DNA of 64,000 nucleotides, taken from NCBI GenBank assembly GCA_003330885.1, contig CP030277.1, positions 930,001 through 994,000 on the forward strand, written 5' to 3'. Source of the DNA: Rhodobiaceae bacterium. Lineage in GTDB: Bacteria; Pseudomonadota; Alphaproteobacteria; Parvibaculales; Parvibaculaceae. Of the stretch, positions 49,602 to 57,013 are shown piece by piece. The position numbers and the translations under genes were made by a program. Below the pieces are notes generated by a model. It saw only the letters and a program-made list of their open reading frames with translations. It ran no database searches and had not been told where the DNA came from. How positions within the stretch are numbered: position 1 is the first letter of the stretch; each line of letters begins with the position of its first letter.

Positions 49602-50203
49602 CAGGCAATCCCCCGATAAAAAATATGAGACCCGATCCGGGCACTGATCTTTTCTTCTTCCGCCCAATAAGGACGGATGGCGGTCGTATGGTAATGGGTC
49701 GCGCCGCCTGTCTTATCGATCAGCGACCCGGAGACGGCGCGCTCCGCAATGGCCAAACACTCTTTGAAGACAGGATCACCCACCGTGACGGCGAGAATTT
49801 TCGCGCGATTGGGGTCGCCAAAATTCCAGACTGAGAATTGCTTGTTTTGTTGGCAGACCTTTGCCGCTGCATCAGGATAACGGCTTGACGCGACCCGGTT
49901 CATGATCACAGAGGCCACAGCCTCGCGACCTTCCCGGTTTTCGCCTCGCGCTTCACCCCAGAGGGTGCGCGCCAGAATATCTACGTCATGAGAAACGCTG
50001 GCGACCTTCTGAGGTTCATCCTTGGGGCCGAAGATGCTGGAAAAATCAAAGCCGGAAAGCACGCTTGGCGACACTGTGTCGCGTAGCGTTGTAACCGCCC
50101 CACTCACACCGGAAGGCGTCGGCGTGCCGGTTTCCTGTTCGCGCATGGCAAGCGCCGCTGCGATCATGAAGAGGCCACCTGCAAGGAGAGTTTCGCTACT
50201 CAT
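49601..50203 (-). CDS. SleB-like cell-wall hydrolase (provirus lysin)
   Basis: 200 residues. An N-terminal hydrophobic helix (about 5-20) anchors a linker and then a Hydrolase_2/SleB-type domain (about 72-200) with ILARTLWGEARGENREG, the catalytic Glu in WGEARGE, QQNKQFSVWNF, and GGATHYHT near the end. Such enzymes cleave peptidoglycan glycan strands. In a tailless phage it would open the wall for entry or lysis. It overlaps the preceding 53-residue gene by eight bases. Confidence 0.82.
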   Translation of the reverse strand: MSSETLLAGGLFMIAAALAMREQETGTPTPSGVSGAVTTLRDTVSPSVLSGFDFSSIFGPKDEPQKVASVSHDVDILARTLWGEARGENREGREAVASVIMNRVASSRYPDAAAKVCQQNKQFSVWNFGDPNRAKILAVTVGDPVFKECLAIAERAVSGSLIDKTGGATHYHTTAIRPYWAEEEKISARIGSHIFYRGIA

Positions 50204-50357
50204 GAGAAAAAACCTCTTCTATTGTCTTGCCGATTAGGCCCTTTGCTTTTTCCGCAGCCACACCCTCAACACCCGTGAGCAGGCCGTCTTCAAAAGTGAA
50301 AACCTCCCCTTTTTGGGTTCTGATTTCATCCGTGCGCTGATCTTTATCTTGTTCCAT
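50196..50357 (-). CDS. Small acidic protein (53 residues)
   Basis: ATG 50357 to TAG 50196, overlapping the lysin start by eight bases. Sequence MEQDKDQRTDEIRTQKGEVF, then FEDGLLTGVEGVAAEKAKGLI and a GKTIEEVFSHE end. Soluble and charged, with no family recognised. The AGAGG before the lysin start lies inside this frame, so translation is probably coupled. Confidence 0.45.
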   Translation of the reverse strand: MEQDKDQRTDEIRTQKGEVFTFEDGLLTGVEGVAAEKAKGLIGKTIEEVFSHE

Positions 50358-50371
50358 TATTCCGCCCTCGG

Positions 50372-50929
50372 TCAGTGAAGCTCATAGGACACACTTGTGG
50401 TCACAAACTGTCCCGAATTATTTGTGAGATAGAGCCCCACATTGGGCCTCACTTCTATGGGCGCTGGCAAAAATCGATTTCCGCCATTCGCATGTGCCAA
50501 TACAAAATTTGGGTTGTTGATATACATGTACGGATCATCTGACACGCTTCGCATGTGCCCAAAATGAAGCGTCATCCCATGGGTGTTAAGTGAGGGGGCA
50601 ATGACCGTCTCACTCACAGAGCTATGGATGTAAACCAGGCTATCCATTTTCACAGACGGTTCGAAACCTGAGAACATGACCTCACCGTCGCCATACATGA
50701 TTTCGCCGCGAACCGGCGCACCCGTTGGCGACTTGACCCGGATTTTTCTTACCATCTTGGGCAGCGTCACGGAGCTTCTACGAGGGACGCGCACCCATCC
50801 ATCTCCGAAATCCAGCATGATCTCAGGTGACGAGCATTTCAGGACACAAAAACGCGTGCCCGATATGTTCATGTCCTGCTCTTGATCTTGCTTACAGCTG
50901 AAGTTTGAGACCCGTACCATATCGCTCAT
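50372..50929 (-). CDS. Putative provirus structural protein, beta-rich
   Basis: 185 residues without membrane helices. The sequence is rich in alternating beta-type stretches (EIMLDFGDGWVRVPRRSSVTL, then VYIHSSVSETVIAPSLN, and VGLYLTNNSGQFVTTSVSYEL). A receptor-binding, vertex or spike component of the virion is plausible because it is beside the coiled-coil protein in the structural region, but no homology is recognised. Its ATG lies two bases past the previous TGA. Confidence 0.5.
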   Translation of the reverse strand: MSDMVRVSNFSCKQDQEQDMNISGTRFCVLKCSSPEIMLDFGDGWVRVPRRSSVTLPKMVRKIRVKSPTGAPVRGEIMYGDGEVMFSGFEPSVKMDSLVYIHSSVSETVIAPSLNTHGMTLHFGHMRSVSDDPYMYINNPNFVLAHANGGNRFLPAPIEVRPNVGLYLTNNSGQFVTTSVSYELH

Positions 50930-50930
50930 G

Positions 50931-51761
50931 TCATGCCGCCTTTTTCAGAAGATAGAACGCAGCAACACTGGCCATCGCGACACCCGCCAGCTTGGGCAGA
51001 CTGTCTACCAGTTGGGAGCCCTCGCTTGTGCGCGTCGCTGCCAGGGCGTCAACCGCTTCAAGCGTAATGGCCGCATTGTTTTCATTGGCCGCACGAAGCT
51101 CTGCGATAGAGGATAGAACACCATCCAGCGCCCCCGCCTGCGTAGAGGCCAATTCGCTGACCAGATCCTCACTCAAGCTTGAAATACTACTCAGCGTGTC
51201 TGACTGGCCAGAAGACAGGCGCGACAAGACATCCTCAGTCAGATCAGAAACGCCGCTCAATGTGTCTGCATTGGCCCCCGTGATCTGGTTCAAGATGTTG
51301 GTCAGGAAATTCCGGCTTTCCGTTCCTTGGTCTCCCAGGAGCGCCGCAATATCGCCAATGGCACTATCCACCAACCCAAGAGCGCCCTCAGACGCCGCAT
51401 CAATAAGAGACGATGTGTCATCAAGGAACGCACCCGCAGTCTCTAGCGCCAGCTGCGCGATCCTTGGGTCATTCGCAGAAATGTTCTGTGTGACGTTCAC
51501 ATTTGTTATCACCTCGCGCGGAGGTTCGCCAAAGGGAGTTTGCGCATTCACAACAACGCGGGAATTGAGGTTCCCCTCACCTTGAAAGATGAAAGACCCC
51601 TCGCCCAACTGATTTACATCACCGACAATAGTCCCAACGCCAGACACGTTTTGCACGTCGCCACCATCGCTAGTGACAGCTACACGGTTGTCGTAATTGT
51701 TGGTGTTCGTCGTTGTGACGGTCCGACTTTGCGCCGTTGATTGACTACGGGAACTGCTCAT
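50931..51761 (-). CDS. Ser/Thr-rich coiled-coil protein with C-terminal anchor
   Basis: 276 residues. The N-terminus is Ser/Thr/Asn-rich with beta-like strands (residues 1-75). A long helical part holds two near-identical units of about 22 residues (DTLSGVSDLTEDVLSRLSSGQ and DTLSSISSLSEDLVSELASTQ), with a third degenerate one. It ends in a hydrophobic helix followed by KKAA. This form suits a membrane-anchored fibre or spike-related protein. Start overlaps the GNAT stop (ATGA). Confidence 0.5.
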   Translation of the reverse strand: MSSSRSQSTAQSRTVTTTNTNNYDNRVAVTSDGGDVQNVSGVGTIVGDVNQLGEGSFIFQGEGNLNSRVVVNAQTPFGEPPREVITNVNVTQNISANDPRIAQLALETAGAFLDDTSSLIDAASEGALGLVDSAIGDIAALLGDQGTESRNFLTNILNQITGANADTLSGVSDLTEDVLSRLSSGQSDTLSSISSLSEDLVSELASTQAGALDGVLSSIAELRAANENNAAITLEAVDALAATRTSEGSQLVDSLPKLAGVAMASVAAFYLLKKAA

Positions 51762-52177
51762 GTGAACACCTTTTTCATGACAATTTCTGAGGGGTACCAG
51801 CCGCGCTTGTCGCTAATCGCCATCAGGCCTCGACGGAATGTATGGAACCGCATCTGAGCGAAGCCTTTGGTTTTGGCCCACTCTTCGAGAAGACCAAGAC
51901 CCTCAGAGATAAGCTCTACGTTTTCGACATCGCCCGACAGTGCATTGATTTCCAGTTCCTTGCCGGTTTGCCCTTCACACGCACCCAAAGCCACGCTGGC
52001 AATGTGATCGCCCGCCAGGAAGAACCCGACAGCGGCCATGCGACCGGCCTTCACCTCTTCCGTGAAGAACCCCGGATCACATTCGCGCGGCTTGCCTTTC
52101 GGCCCGCACAGGCTCTCGCGGGAGAGGTGCTGAGCGGCGGTTTCCGCATCAATTTTTCTCAGCGAAAGATCAGCCAT
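51758..52177 (-). CDS. GNAT-like acetyltransferase in the virion gene string
   Basis: 139 residues. The central strand AAVGFFLAGDHIASVALG and the later ELISEGLGLLEEWAKTKGFAQMRFHTFRRGL segment resemble the GNAT core (motifs B and A, weak P-loop), ending in GWYPSEIVMKKV. The glycine-rich acetyl-CoA loop is not canonical, so catalysis is uncertain. It is coupled to genes on both sides: it begins inside the preceding small membrane gene and its stop overlaps the coiled-coil gene. Confidence 0.5.
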   Translation of the reverse strand: MADLSLRKIDAETAAQHLSRESLCGPKGKPRECDPGFFTEEVKAGRMAAVGFFLAGDHIASVALGACEGQTGKELEINALSGDVENVELISEGLGLLEEWAKTKGFAQMRFHTFRRGLMAISDKRGWYPSEIVMKKVFT

Positions 52178-52416
52178 GCTGCAAACAATCCTCCAGCGAT
52201 TAACAAGGGTGTGGCGAGCCCGCTCTCATCAATGGACGCGCCACCCGTTGCGAAGCTGCCTGTTGAAAAATTCCCGACGCGCACACCAACGGTCGTTTCA
52301 TTGCTCGCACTCGACAGCGCCGGGCCAGACTGAAACGAGAAGGACGGCAGACCGCCGATGCCCAATGCGCTGAACGGGTCCAAATTTTTACTCCCGCCTA
52401 TCGACTTCTTGGCCAT
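52159..52416 (-). CDS. Small membrane protein with C-terminal helix
   Basis: 85 residues: Ser/Gly/Ala-rich polar part (IGGLPSFSFQSGPALSSASN, then GVRVGNFSTGSFATGG) and a C-terminal hydrophobic helix (LATPLLIAGGLFAAWLIF) ending in R. Overlaps both neighbours by 19 bases. It probably sits in the internal virion membrane; several neighbours share the pattern of polar body plus one end helix. Confidence 0.5.
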   Translation of the reverse strand: MAKKSIGGSKNLDPFSALGIGGLPSFSFQSGPALSSASNETTVGVRVGNFSTGSFATGGASIDESGLATPLLIAGGLFAAWLIFR

Positions 52417-52745
52417 ACAGCCACCAGAAGAGCGAGTGCACCCGCTCCCGCCAACAAGATAGGTAGTGACACGGGCAAACCGCTCGACGCCTGAGACGTG
52501 ACAACGGGGGCCGGGGCTTGCGCCGGGTCATCAAAACTCACACCCAGCAACTCAGCAAAATCACGCTGAAGCTCTACAGACTTGATCGCCGCCGCTTGCT
52601 CAAAAACACCGCTGCCAAGCTCAAAGAGACGATCCAATACACCGCCAACCGACGAACCAATATTATCGAAGATGTTATCGGACGCGCTTGGGTTGCCGGG
52701 AACGACCGTGCCGGGTCTTGGCTGGGGTAGTCTAAATGAAGGCAT
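52398..52745 (-). CDS. Small membrane protein downstream of the capsid gene
   Basis: 115 residues from ATG 52745 with a good AGAGG; the in-frame ATG at 52760 is less favoured. A Pro-rich start (PSFRLPQPRPGTVVPG), an amphipathic middle, and a C-terminal helix (LPILLAGAGALALLVAVW) ending PRSR. First gene after the major capsid gene. In PM2-like phages such proteins bind capsid to the membrane, so a similar role is inferred. Confidence 0.5.
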   Translation of the reverse strand: MPSFRLPQPRPGTVVPGNPSASDNIFDNIGSSVGGVLDRLFELGSGVFEQAAAIKSVELQRDFAELLGVSFDDPAQAPAPVVTSQASSGLPVSLPILLAGAGALALLVAVWPRSR

Positions 52746-52814
52746 TTTAACCTCTTTCAAAAAAGGCGGACGGGGTGAAACCGCGCCCGCCTTGATGCTC
52801 TACCGCGCCGAAGA

Positions 52815-53639
52815 TCAGTCCGCTTGACCGACCGCGAGCCCAATCATGTCGAACGAATTTGCCGCCGACATTTCGACCTCGAATTCAAACAGCGGCCCTT
52901 GCGGGAACTGCTTGGACGGAGCCAGTGGGAAGCTGCCACCAAAACGACGGTCATAGTCCGCCAGAAGGTGCGTCCAGCCTGCCTGCGGCACGAGGCCGTA
53001 TTGCTCAAGCCGCTTGTGCAGCACCTCAATGGGTGCATTCACCAACTCAGCGCCTTCGAGTTTCGGACGCAGGTTGCTGAAATCCCGGCTTTTAATGTGC
53101 CAGCCGAGATAATTTTGCTGCGCATCAATATTCGGAACCGTCAAGCGACCAACACCAGCGACCGCGACCTGACTGATATGGCGGGTCTTGAGGATCAGAC
53201 CCAGCGGCGTCGTAATTGGCGACCAATCTGTGTAAACGTCCAGCGTGATCGCAGGGACGATGCCAGCTGCGAAATCCACCTCAATCGTGAAGGTCGAAAC
53301 GCCACCCATGCCCCAGGCAAAGACATCTTCCCCAGCCGTCTCGCGACGGTGAGGCTGCACAAGAATGATTGGGATAAATCCATCATCAGCCGGAGGCGTG
53401 CCAAAAAAGGCGTTGTGCTTGAACAGATCGGCGACGGTCCAGCTTTGCTGCGTCTTGCCGTTGATGTTGAGCCGAATTTCTTCAATCTCAGCTTCCATCT
53501 GGGCTTGCGTTGCGACGACACCGGCTCGCTTGTAGAGCAGGTGAATATCGCGAAAGGTGCCACTCGTCGGAAACGTGAGTGTGGCGGTTTGACCCGTTCC
53601 CACACCATTGACCTGCGGCGATTTAAGTTGACGTGGCAT
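52815..53639 (-). CDS. Major capsid protein, PM2 P2-like double jelly roll
   Basis: 274 residues, close to the 269 of PM2 P2. The N-terminal segment has the family spacing: VGTGQTATLTFPTSGTFRDI, then IEEIRLNINGKTQQSWTVADL, resembling the PM2 P2 N-terminal domain (VAAGN..., then IKNVRVELDGRLL...). The rest is beta-rich (STFTIEVDFAAGIVPAITLDVY and FEFEVEMSAANSFDMIGLA). Capsids of this fold surround an internal membrane. ATG 53639 follows AGGAAAACAAAA. Recognition is by family pattern, not by search. Confidence 0.78.
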   Translation of the reverse strand: MPRQLKSPQVNGVGTGQTATLTFPTSGTFRDIHLLYKRAGVVATQAQMEAEIEEIRLNINGKTQQSWTVADLFKHNAFFGTPPADDGFIPIILVQPHRRETAGEDVFAWGMGGVSTFTIEVDFAAGIVPAITLDVYTDWSPITTPLGLILKTRHISQVAVAGVGRLTVPNIDAQQNYLGWHIKSRDFSNLRPKLEGAELVNAPIEVLHKRLEQYGLVPQAGWTHLLADYDRRFGGSFPLAPSKQFPQGPLFEFEVEMSAANSFDMIGLAVGQAD

Positions 53640-53685
53640 TTTTGTTTTCCTTTTCAGAAATTGATCCGTTTACGGAAAACAGAAA

Positions 53686-53808
53686 TCAGCTGTCAAAACC
53701 GGCGTGCGCATCACCGATCAGAGGAAGGTCTCTGCCGTAATGCATCAGAAGACCGGCGATCACGACACCGGCTACCACTGGCAATGCTGCCTTAGCGAAC
53801 TTGTCCAT
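53686..53808 (-). CDS. Mini membrane protein (40 residues)
   Basis: ATG 53808 to TGA 53686, encoding MDKFAKAALPVVAGVVIAGL then LMHYGRDLPLIGDAHAGFDS: one helix and a short polar end. It overlaps the preceding mini-gene by 17 bases and lies just upstream of the capsid gene. It corresponds in place and form to the small virion membrane proteins (P3/P6-like) of PM2, though the sequence is too short to prove it. Confidence 0.55.
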   Translation of the reverse strand: MDKFAKAALPVVAGVVIAGLLMHYGRDLPLIGDAHAGFDS

Positions 53809-53908
53809 AATGTTGCTCCAAGTAGGGTCTCACGACCATTTCGTTGATTACGAAAGCGGCAACACCAGCGACTATTCCAGAGATCACAATTTTGGAATTC
53901 AGTGCCAT
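53792..53908 (-). CDS. Mini membrane protein (38 residues)
   Basis: ATG 53908 to TAA 53792, encoding MALNSKIVISGIVAGVAAFV followed by INEMVVRPYLEQHYGQVR. One membrane helix with a basic, polar end. It ends inside the next mini-gene. With that gene it forms a pair of one-helix proteins between ATPase and capsid, as in other internal-membrane phages. Confidence 0.55.
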   Translation of the reverse strand: MALNSKIVISGIVAGVAAFVINEMVVRPYLEQHYGQVR

Positions 53909-53998
53909 CGGCGGAAGCCCTTTCAAGATGGCTTCCCACTGTTCGCACAAAAATCGATTTGCCAACATAATTCCGGAATTTCCGAAAATAATTCCGCA

Positions 53999-54652
53999 TT
54001 AGCGGCTGGGGCGGCGGGTTTTGCCCAGCGTCACGTCACCGTCTGCGATCTTCATGAAGTGGTATTTCTTCAGAGATTGCAGCGTCGGGCGGTGTCGTGT
54101 TCCGCAAATTTCCATGACCGCCGACCGGCTGCGATCATCTGCTAGCCGAAAAACATAGGTGTCGCTTGCATTGCCCCGCAGGTTGGGATGAACCAGCGCC
54201 GGGCGCTGCGAAATTCCAATAATGTTGATCCCGTAGTGTCTTCCTTGCAGGATCGCATCTGTAAATCCCTGCATGTTGCCGGGGAGCGGCCTAGACGGAT
54301 AGGAAAGATTTGCTTCCTCCGCCACCAGCATGACTTGGCGGCTGTGTTTTTCAGAAAAATATCCAGACTGAGCCCGGAACAATAATCCGGATATATGATG
54401 CAGGGCAGCCGCCTCATGACCGGCTGGCGGTTTATAGACAATGCGGAATTTCTTGCGCCAATTGTTCCGCATTTTCGAGACCACCGCTTGCAGTGATCCA
54501 GAAACCTCAATACCCAAATCCTTGCCCCATGAGCGGGTAGGATCAATGATGATGCCCGGCATGTTGGATTTCCGAAATAGCTCAATCGCCTTGGTGCTTT
54601 TTCCCGAACCGCGCATTCCAAAAATGCAGTCTATCGACGCGTCCTTGCTCAC
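53999..54652 (-). CDS. Genome packaging ATPase (PM2 P9-like)
   Basis: 217 residues, the small size of tailless-phage packaging ATPases of the FtsK/HerA superfamily. Walker A is GMRGSGKST (residues 12-20), Walker B VMLVAEEA (107-114) with the catalytic Glu, and a sensor-like stretch GINIIGISQRP follows. The region around 54-80 contains Arg/Lys residues suited to DNA contact. It sits with the capsid and membrane genes and its start overlaps the preceding gene by four bases. Confidence 0.8.
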   Translation of the reverse strand: MSKDASIDCIFGMRGSGKSTKAIELFRKSNMPGIIIDPTRSWGKDLGIEVSGSLQAVVSKMRNNWRKKFRIVYKPPAGHEAAALHHISGLLFRAQSGYFSEKHSRQVMLVAEEANLSYPSRPLPGNMQGFTDAILQGRHYGINIIGISQRPALVHPNLRGNASDTYVFRLADDRSRSAVMEICGTRHRPTLQSLKKYHFMKIADGDVTLGKTRRPSR

Positions 54653-55260
54653 CCAGAAAACTCCGGTGGGTTTGGTGCAAAGTTTTCATCAACCGGCGCG
54701 GCCCCACCCTCTGTCTTTTTTGGTTCCGGATTGACCGGCTTGGCGTTCAGCGCAACATATTCCGCCCGCGCTGCTATCGAAAGCGGCACCACAAAGCCAC
54801 CGATCACAAAAGCACGTTGAGCCCACACGCTACCGGGCTCAATCATCCAGCGGAGCCATGGAACCTCGTTGCAGGTATCCCAAAGCGCATCGGATGCCGC
54901 CCTAGCCGCTTGATCGTTTTCCGCAATCACAAGCGTTGTCAGTTGCGGTTTTTTCTGGAATGCCAGCACGCCATTGGGGGCCGCAATCAACGCCCGGAAC
55001 ATTCCAAAAAACTGATCTTTCGTGAGGATGCCCGGAGCTAGGCCCGGTGTGGAAACGCCACCCGGTTCCGGCCCAAATTCCGGACCCGCTTCCGCCTCGA
55101 AAAACGGAATTTCCAGATCGTCTAAATCACCAAGCGGTCCCGACGCCCCAGTCGGTTCCAGATTGCTCGGCTGGTTTTGCGGGCTCGCTTCCGGTGTCGG
55201 TTCCAGCGTCGGCATTGTTGCTGGCGTCAGTGGTTTGGTCTGGGGTGCTGGGCTCGGCAT
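54649..55260 (-). CDS. Provirus membrane protein with Pro-rich N-terminus
   Basis: 203 residues. The first 80 are Pro/Thr/Glu/Gly-rich and disordered (PSPAPQTKPLTPATM and EAEAGPEFGPEPGGVS). A helical middle has TLVIAENDQAARAASDALWDT. A hydrophobic stretch (QRAFVIGGFVVPLSIAARAEY) near 148-168 suggests one membrane helix, and the tail is charged and Pro-rich. Its 5' end overlaps the preceding zinc-ribbon gene by 134 bp in another frame. Unknown family; a membrane-packaging role is inferred from its place before the ATPase. Confidence 0.5.
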   Translation of the reverse strand: MPSPAPQTKPLTPATMPTLEPTPEASPQNQPSNLEPTGASGPLGDLDDLEIPFFEAEAGPEFGPEPGGVSTPGLAPGILTKDQFFGMFRALIAAPNGVLAFQKKPQLTTLVIAENDQAARAASDALWDTCNEVPWLRWMIEPGSVWAQRAFVIGGFVVPLSIAARAEYVALNAKPVNPEPKKTEGGAAPVDENFAPNPPEFSG

Positions 55261-55459
55261 TTTCTACCTCTGATTTGGCAACACTGTCTGGCGTTGTAGG
55301 AAAGAACTCTTCGGTTTTCTCGGCGGTCAGGACCGCCTTTTCATAACAACCGCATTTGAAATAGCCCTTCCGGTTCCGCCCCTTCTGCAAGCGCACCGTC
55401 ACGGTATTCCCGCAATCGCAATTGATATTTCCAAGTGTCGGATTTTCAGCTTTTGGCAT
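55127..55459 (-). CDS. Small zinc-ribbon-like protein
   Basis: 110 residues from ATG 55459, which has a perfect GGAGG (the alternative longer start at 55489 is less likely). The first half has a CDCG-x(17)-CGC-type cluster (NCDCGNTVTVRL and GYFKCGCYEK), a probable four-Cys zinc ribbon. The second half is Ser/Thr/Pro/Glu-rich and disordered, ending GTDWGVGTAW. It follows Rep with its SD inside the end of rep. A DNA-binding replication or transcription role is plausible. Confidence 0.55.
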   Translation of the reverse strand: MPKAENPTLGNINCDCGNTVTVRLQKGRNRKGYFKCGCYEKAVLTAEKTEEFFPTTPDSVAKSEVENAEPSTPDQTTDASNNADAGTDTGSEPAKPAEQSGTDWGVGTAW

Positions 55460-55467
55460 GGTGCCTC

Positions 55468-56607
55468 CTACATTGTCGGGACGCTCCATGCGCCCTCATC
55501 CACCACAAATCGCAATCGCTTTCGCGCTCGCTTCTGACTGTCTAAAAATTTTGTTTTGTTGGCTCTCACATGAGCGCCTATAGAGGCAGCTATGCCGTCT
55601 CCCAACTCTTCAAGGTCATTAACCCCCGTAATAACACTCAAGGACGCCGTGAGGCCCGACACAAGCGACAGATACCTATCTTTGATCTGCTGTTGAGTTT
55701 CACGAATGATCGGCTCAGGGTCCGGCGCGACCACATCCGCCGCAAAGGGATCAAGCGCGGCCTCCGTCACCGCTTCCCAGATCGGATGCAAAGACTGGCG
55801 CGTGACGTTCGTGTCTGCCTGATCTTCTTCATGCAATCGAATATCCATCAGCATAGAGCCGACGATTTCCGGCAACATCGCCTCTAGGGTTTCCAGTGTC
55901 GAGATGTTCCAACGGTCTTTAAGCTCGCGCTTGCCCGCCCTGACCTCTATCCGCCATACAGGCGTTTCCTTTGGCGCTTCCCATATGCCCCACCAGTAGG
56001 TTTTTCGGCGGTCGATTACCTCCCGGCGCTTGTCATAAATGATGATCTGGCGACCGGGCATTTTACCAATGGTGAGTGAGTTCACGCGGCGCGCTTGCCG
56101 GACAATATGAAAGCCGCCGTCCGCTTCCGTCTCTGTGTATTCGCTCTGTGTCATGCGCCAATGCGCGACAACACATTCCGGCTTAATCTGAAATTCTGGA
56201 GCCTCAAAGTCACAGGCAAAATCAACACGGGAGACTGAGTGATCCATCACCCATGCCCCGAAAAGCTCTAACCTCTCCCAGATACGTTCCTTGGCCGCGA
56301 CATAGCCATGGAGCGCCAATGACATGGACGCGACCGACACTCGGATATTCCATCCATCGCGCTTAGAAGACTTTGCGAAGAACCACTTCTCTCCATCGGG
56401 ACCTGTGTCAACAACGTATCGATAGCCTGAGACACCTGTGGGTGAAACGGCAAAAGGTAAGCCTTTAAAATCGACATGCTCAGGCTGCTTACTTTCCTGA
56501 GCCACTTCTTTGGCCCGGCCCAGCAAAGATAGGAGAGCAACACCCACGCAGCCCTGAAAGGTAATGTCCAGACCGTCAAGACCATGATGCAATTTCCTCA
56601 ATTCCAT
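55468..56607 (-). CDS. Rolling-circle-type replication initiator (Rep_trans family-like)
   Basis: 379 residues. Family-like landmarks: SRVDFACDF (126-134), IIIYDKRRE (188-196) and RIEVRAGKREL (219-229), which match the replication-initiation-factor family seen in phages and plasmids that replicate by rolling circle. A single Tyr of the YDK region or nearby may be catalytic. No HUH motif is visible. PM2 also uses a rolling-circle initiator (P12), of a different type. An upstream GGGGGTGCT hairpin lies at 56628. Confidence 0.68.
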   Translation of the reverse strand: MELRKLHHGLDGLDITFQGCVGVALLSLLGRAKEVAQESKQPEHVDFKGLPFAVSPTGVSGYRYVVDTGPDGEKWFFAKSSKRDGWNIRVSVASMSLALHGYVAAKERIWERLELFGAWVMDHSVSRVDFACDFEAPEFQIKPECVVAHWRMTQSEYTETEADGGFHIVRQARRVNSLTIGKMPGRQIIIYDKRREVIDRRKTYWWGIWEAPKETPVWRIEVRAGKRELKDRWNISTLETLEAMLPEIVGSMLMDIRLHEEDQADTNVTRQSLHPIWEAVTEAALDPFAADVVAPDPEPIIRETQQQIKDRYLSLVSGLTASLSVITGVNDLEELGDGIAASIGAHVRANKTKFLDSQKRARKRLRFVVDEGAWSVPTM

Positions 56608-56627
56608 ATCGTTCTGTAATCCTAGGG

Positions 56628-56648
56628 GGGGGTGCTACAAGCACCCCC
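56628..56648. promoter_or_regulatory. Perfect hairpin directly before rep
   Basis: GGGGGTGCT (56628-56636), loop ACA, AGCACCCCC (56640-56648): a perfect 9-bp GC-rich stem in the 46-bp gap between the 119-residue gene and rep. On the transcript strand no T-run follows, so it is not a plain terminator. Candidate nick/origin hairpin for rolling-circle replication or a translational control of rep. Confidence 0.45.
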
Positions 56649-56653
56649 GCTTT

Positions 56654-57013
56654 TCAAAATTTCACTTGTGGATGACCAAGCCAGCCGAGCATTTCCATTG
56701 CGCGCCAGACCTGCCGTCTAAATTCCTGATCTTTTTTGAAAGCATCCCGCATGGCCTGTAGTGGCTTCATGAGGCGCTTGGAGTGCCATCGCCATGATCC
56801 AATCTGAAAATCGTCAGCAAGGCCCTTCTTGAAGGCGTGAGACGCTATATCGATCACGATATGAAGTGGCGCACGTATCACGACATCATTGCCACTCAAG
56901 CGGAAGACCAGCCCCACAACTGACCCGTCTGGCACAGTGACCCAGCTTTCATACTGGGGAGCCTGCCAGAGGGAGACCGGGGGCCAGTCAACCGTATGAG
57001 CGACGCTTGCCAT
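56654..57013 (-). CDS. Provirus hypothetical protein (119 residues)
   Basis: Soluble protein with aromatic and basic residues (VDWPPVSLWQAPQYESWV and WRWHSKRLMKPLQAMRDAF). No membrane helix and no family recognised. ATG overlaps the DUF736 stop by one base. It lies immediately upstream of rep, so a replication-associated role is possible. Confidence 0.45.
   Translation of the reverse strand: MASVAHTVDWPPVSLWQAPQYESWVTVPDGSVVGLVFRLSGNDVVIRAPLHIVIDIASHAFKKGLADDFQIGSWRWHSKRLMKPLQAMRDAFKKDQEFRRQVWRAMEMLGWLGHPQVKF

Noticed and set aside
52824-53795. A 323-residue frame on the plus strand opposite the capsid gene
   Set aside because: It is antisense to a coupled capsid gene with a clear family pattern and good SD. 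Its composition (Arg/His/Cys-rich) is that of a shadow frame.
55468-56607. HUH-type endonuclease in the replication protein
   Set aside because: No His-hydrophobic-His motif is visible; the YDK-type pattern fits the Rep_trans-like group better.
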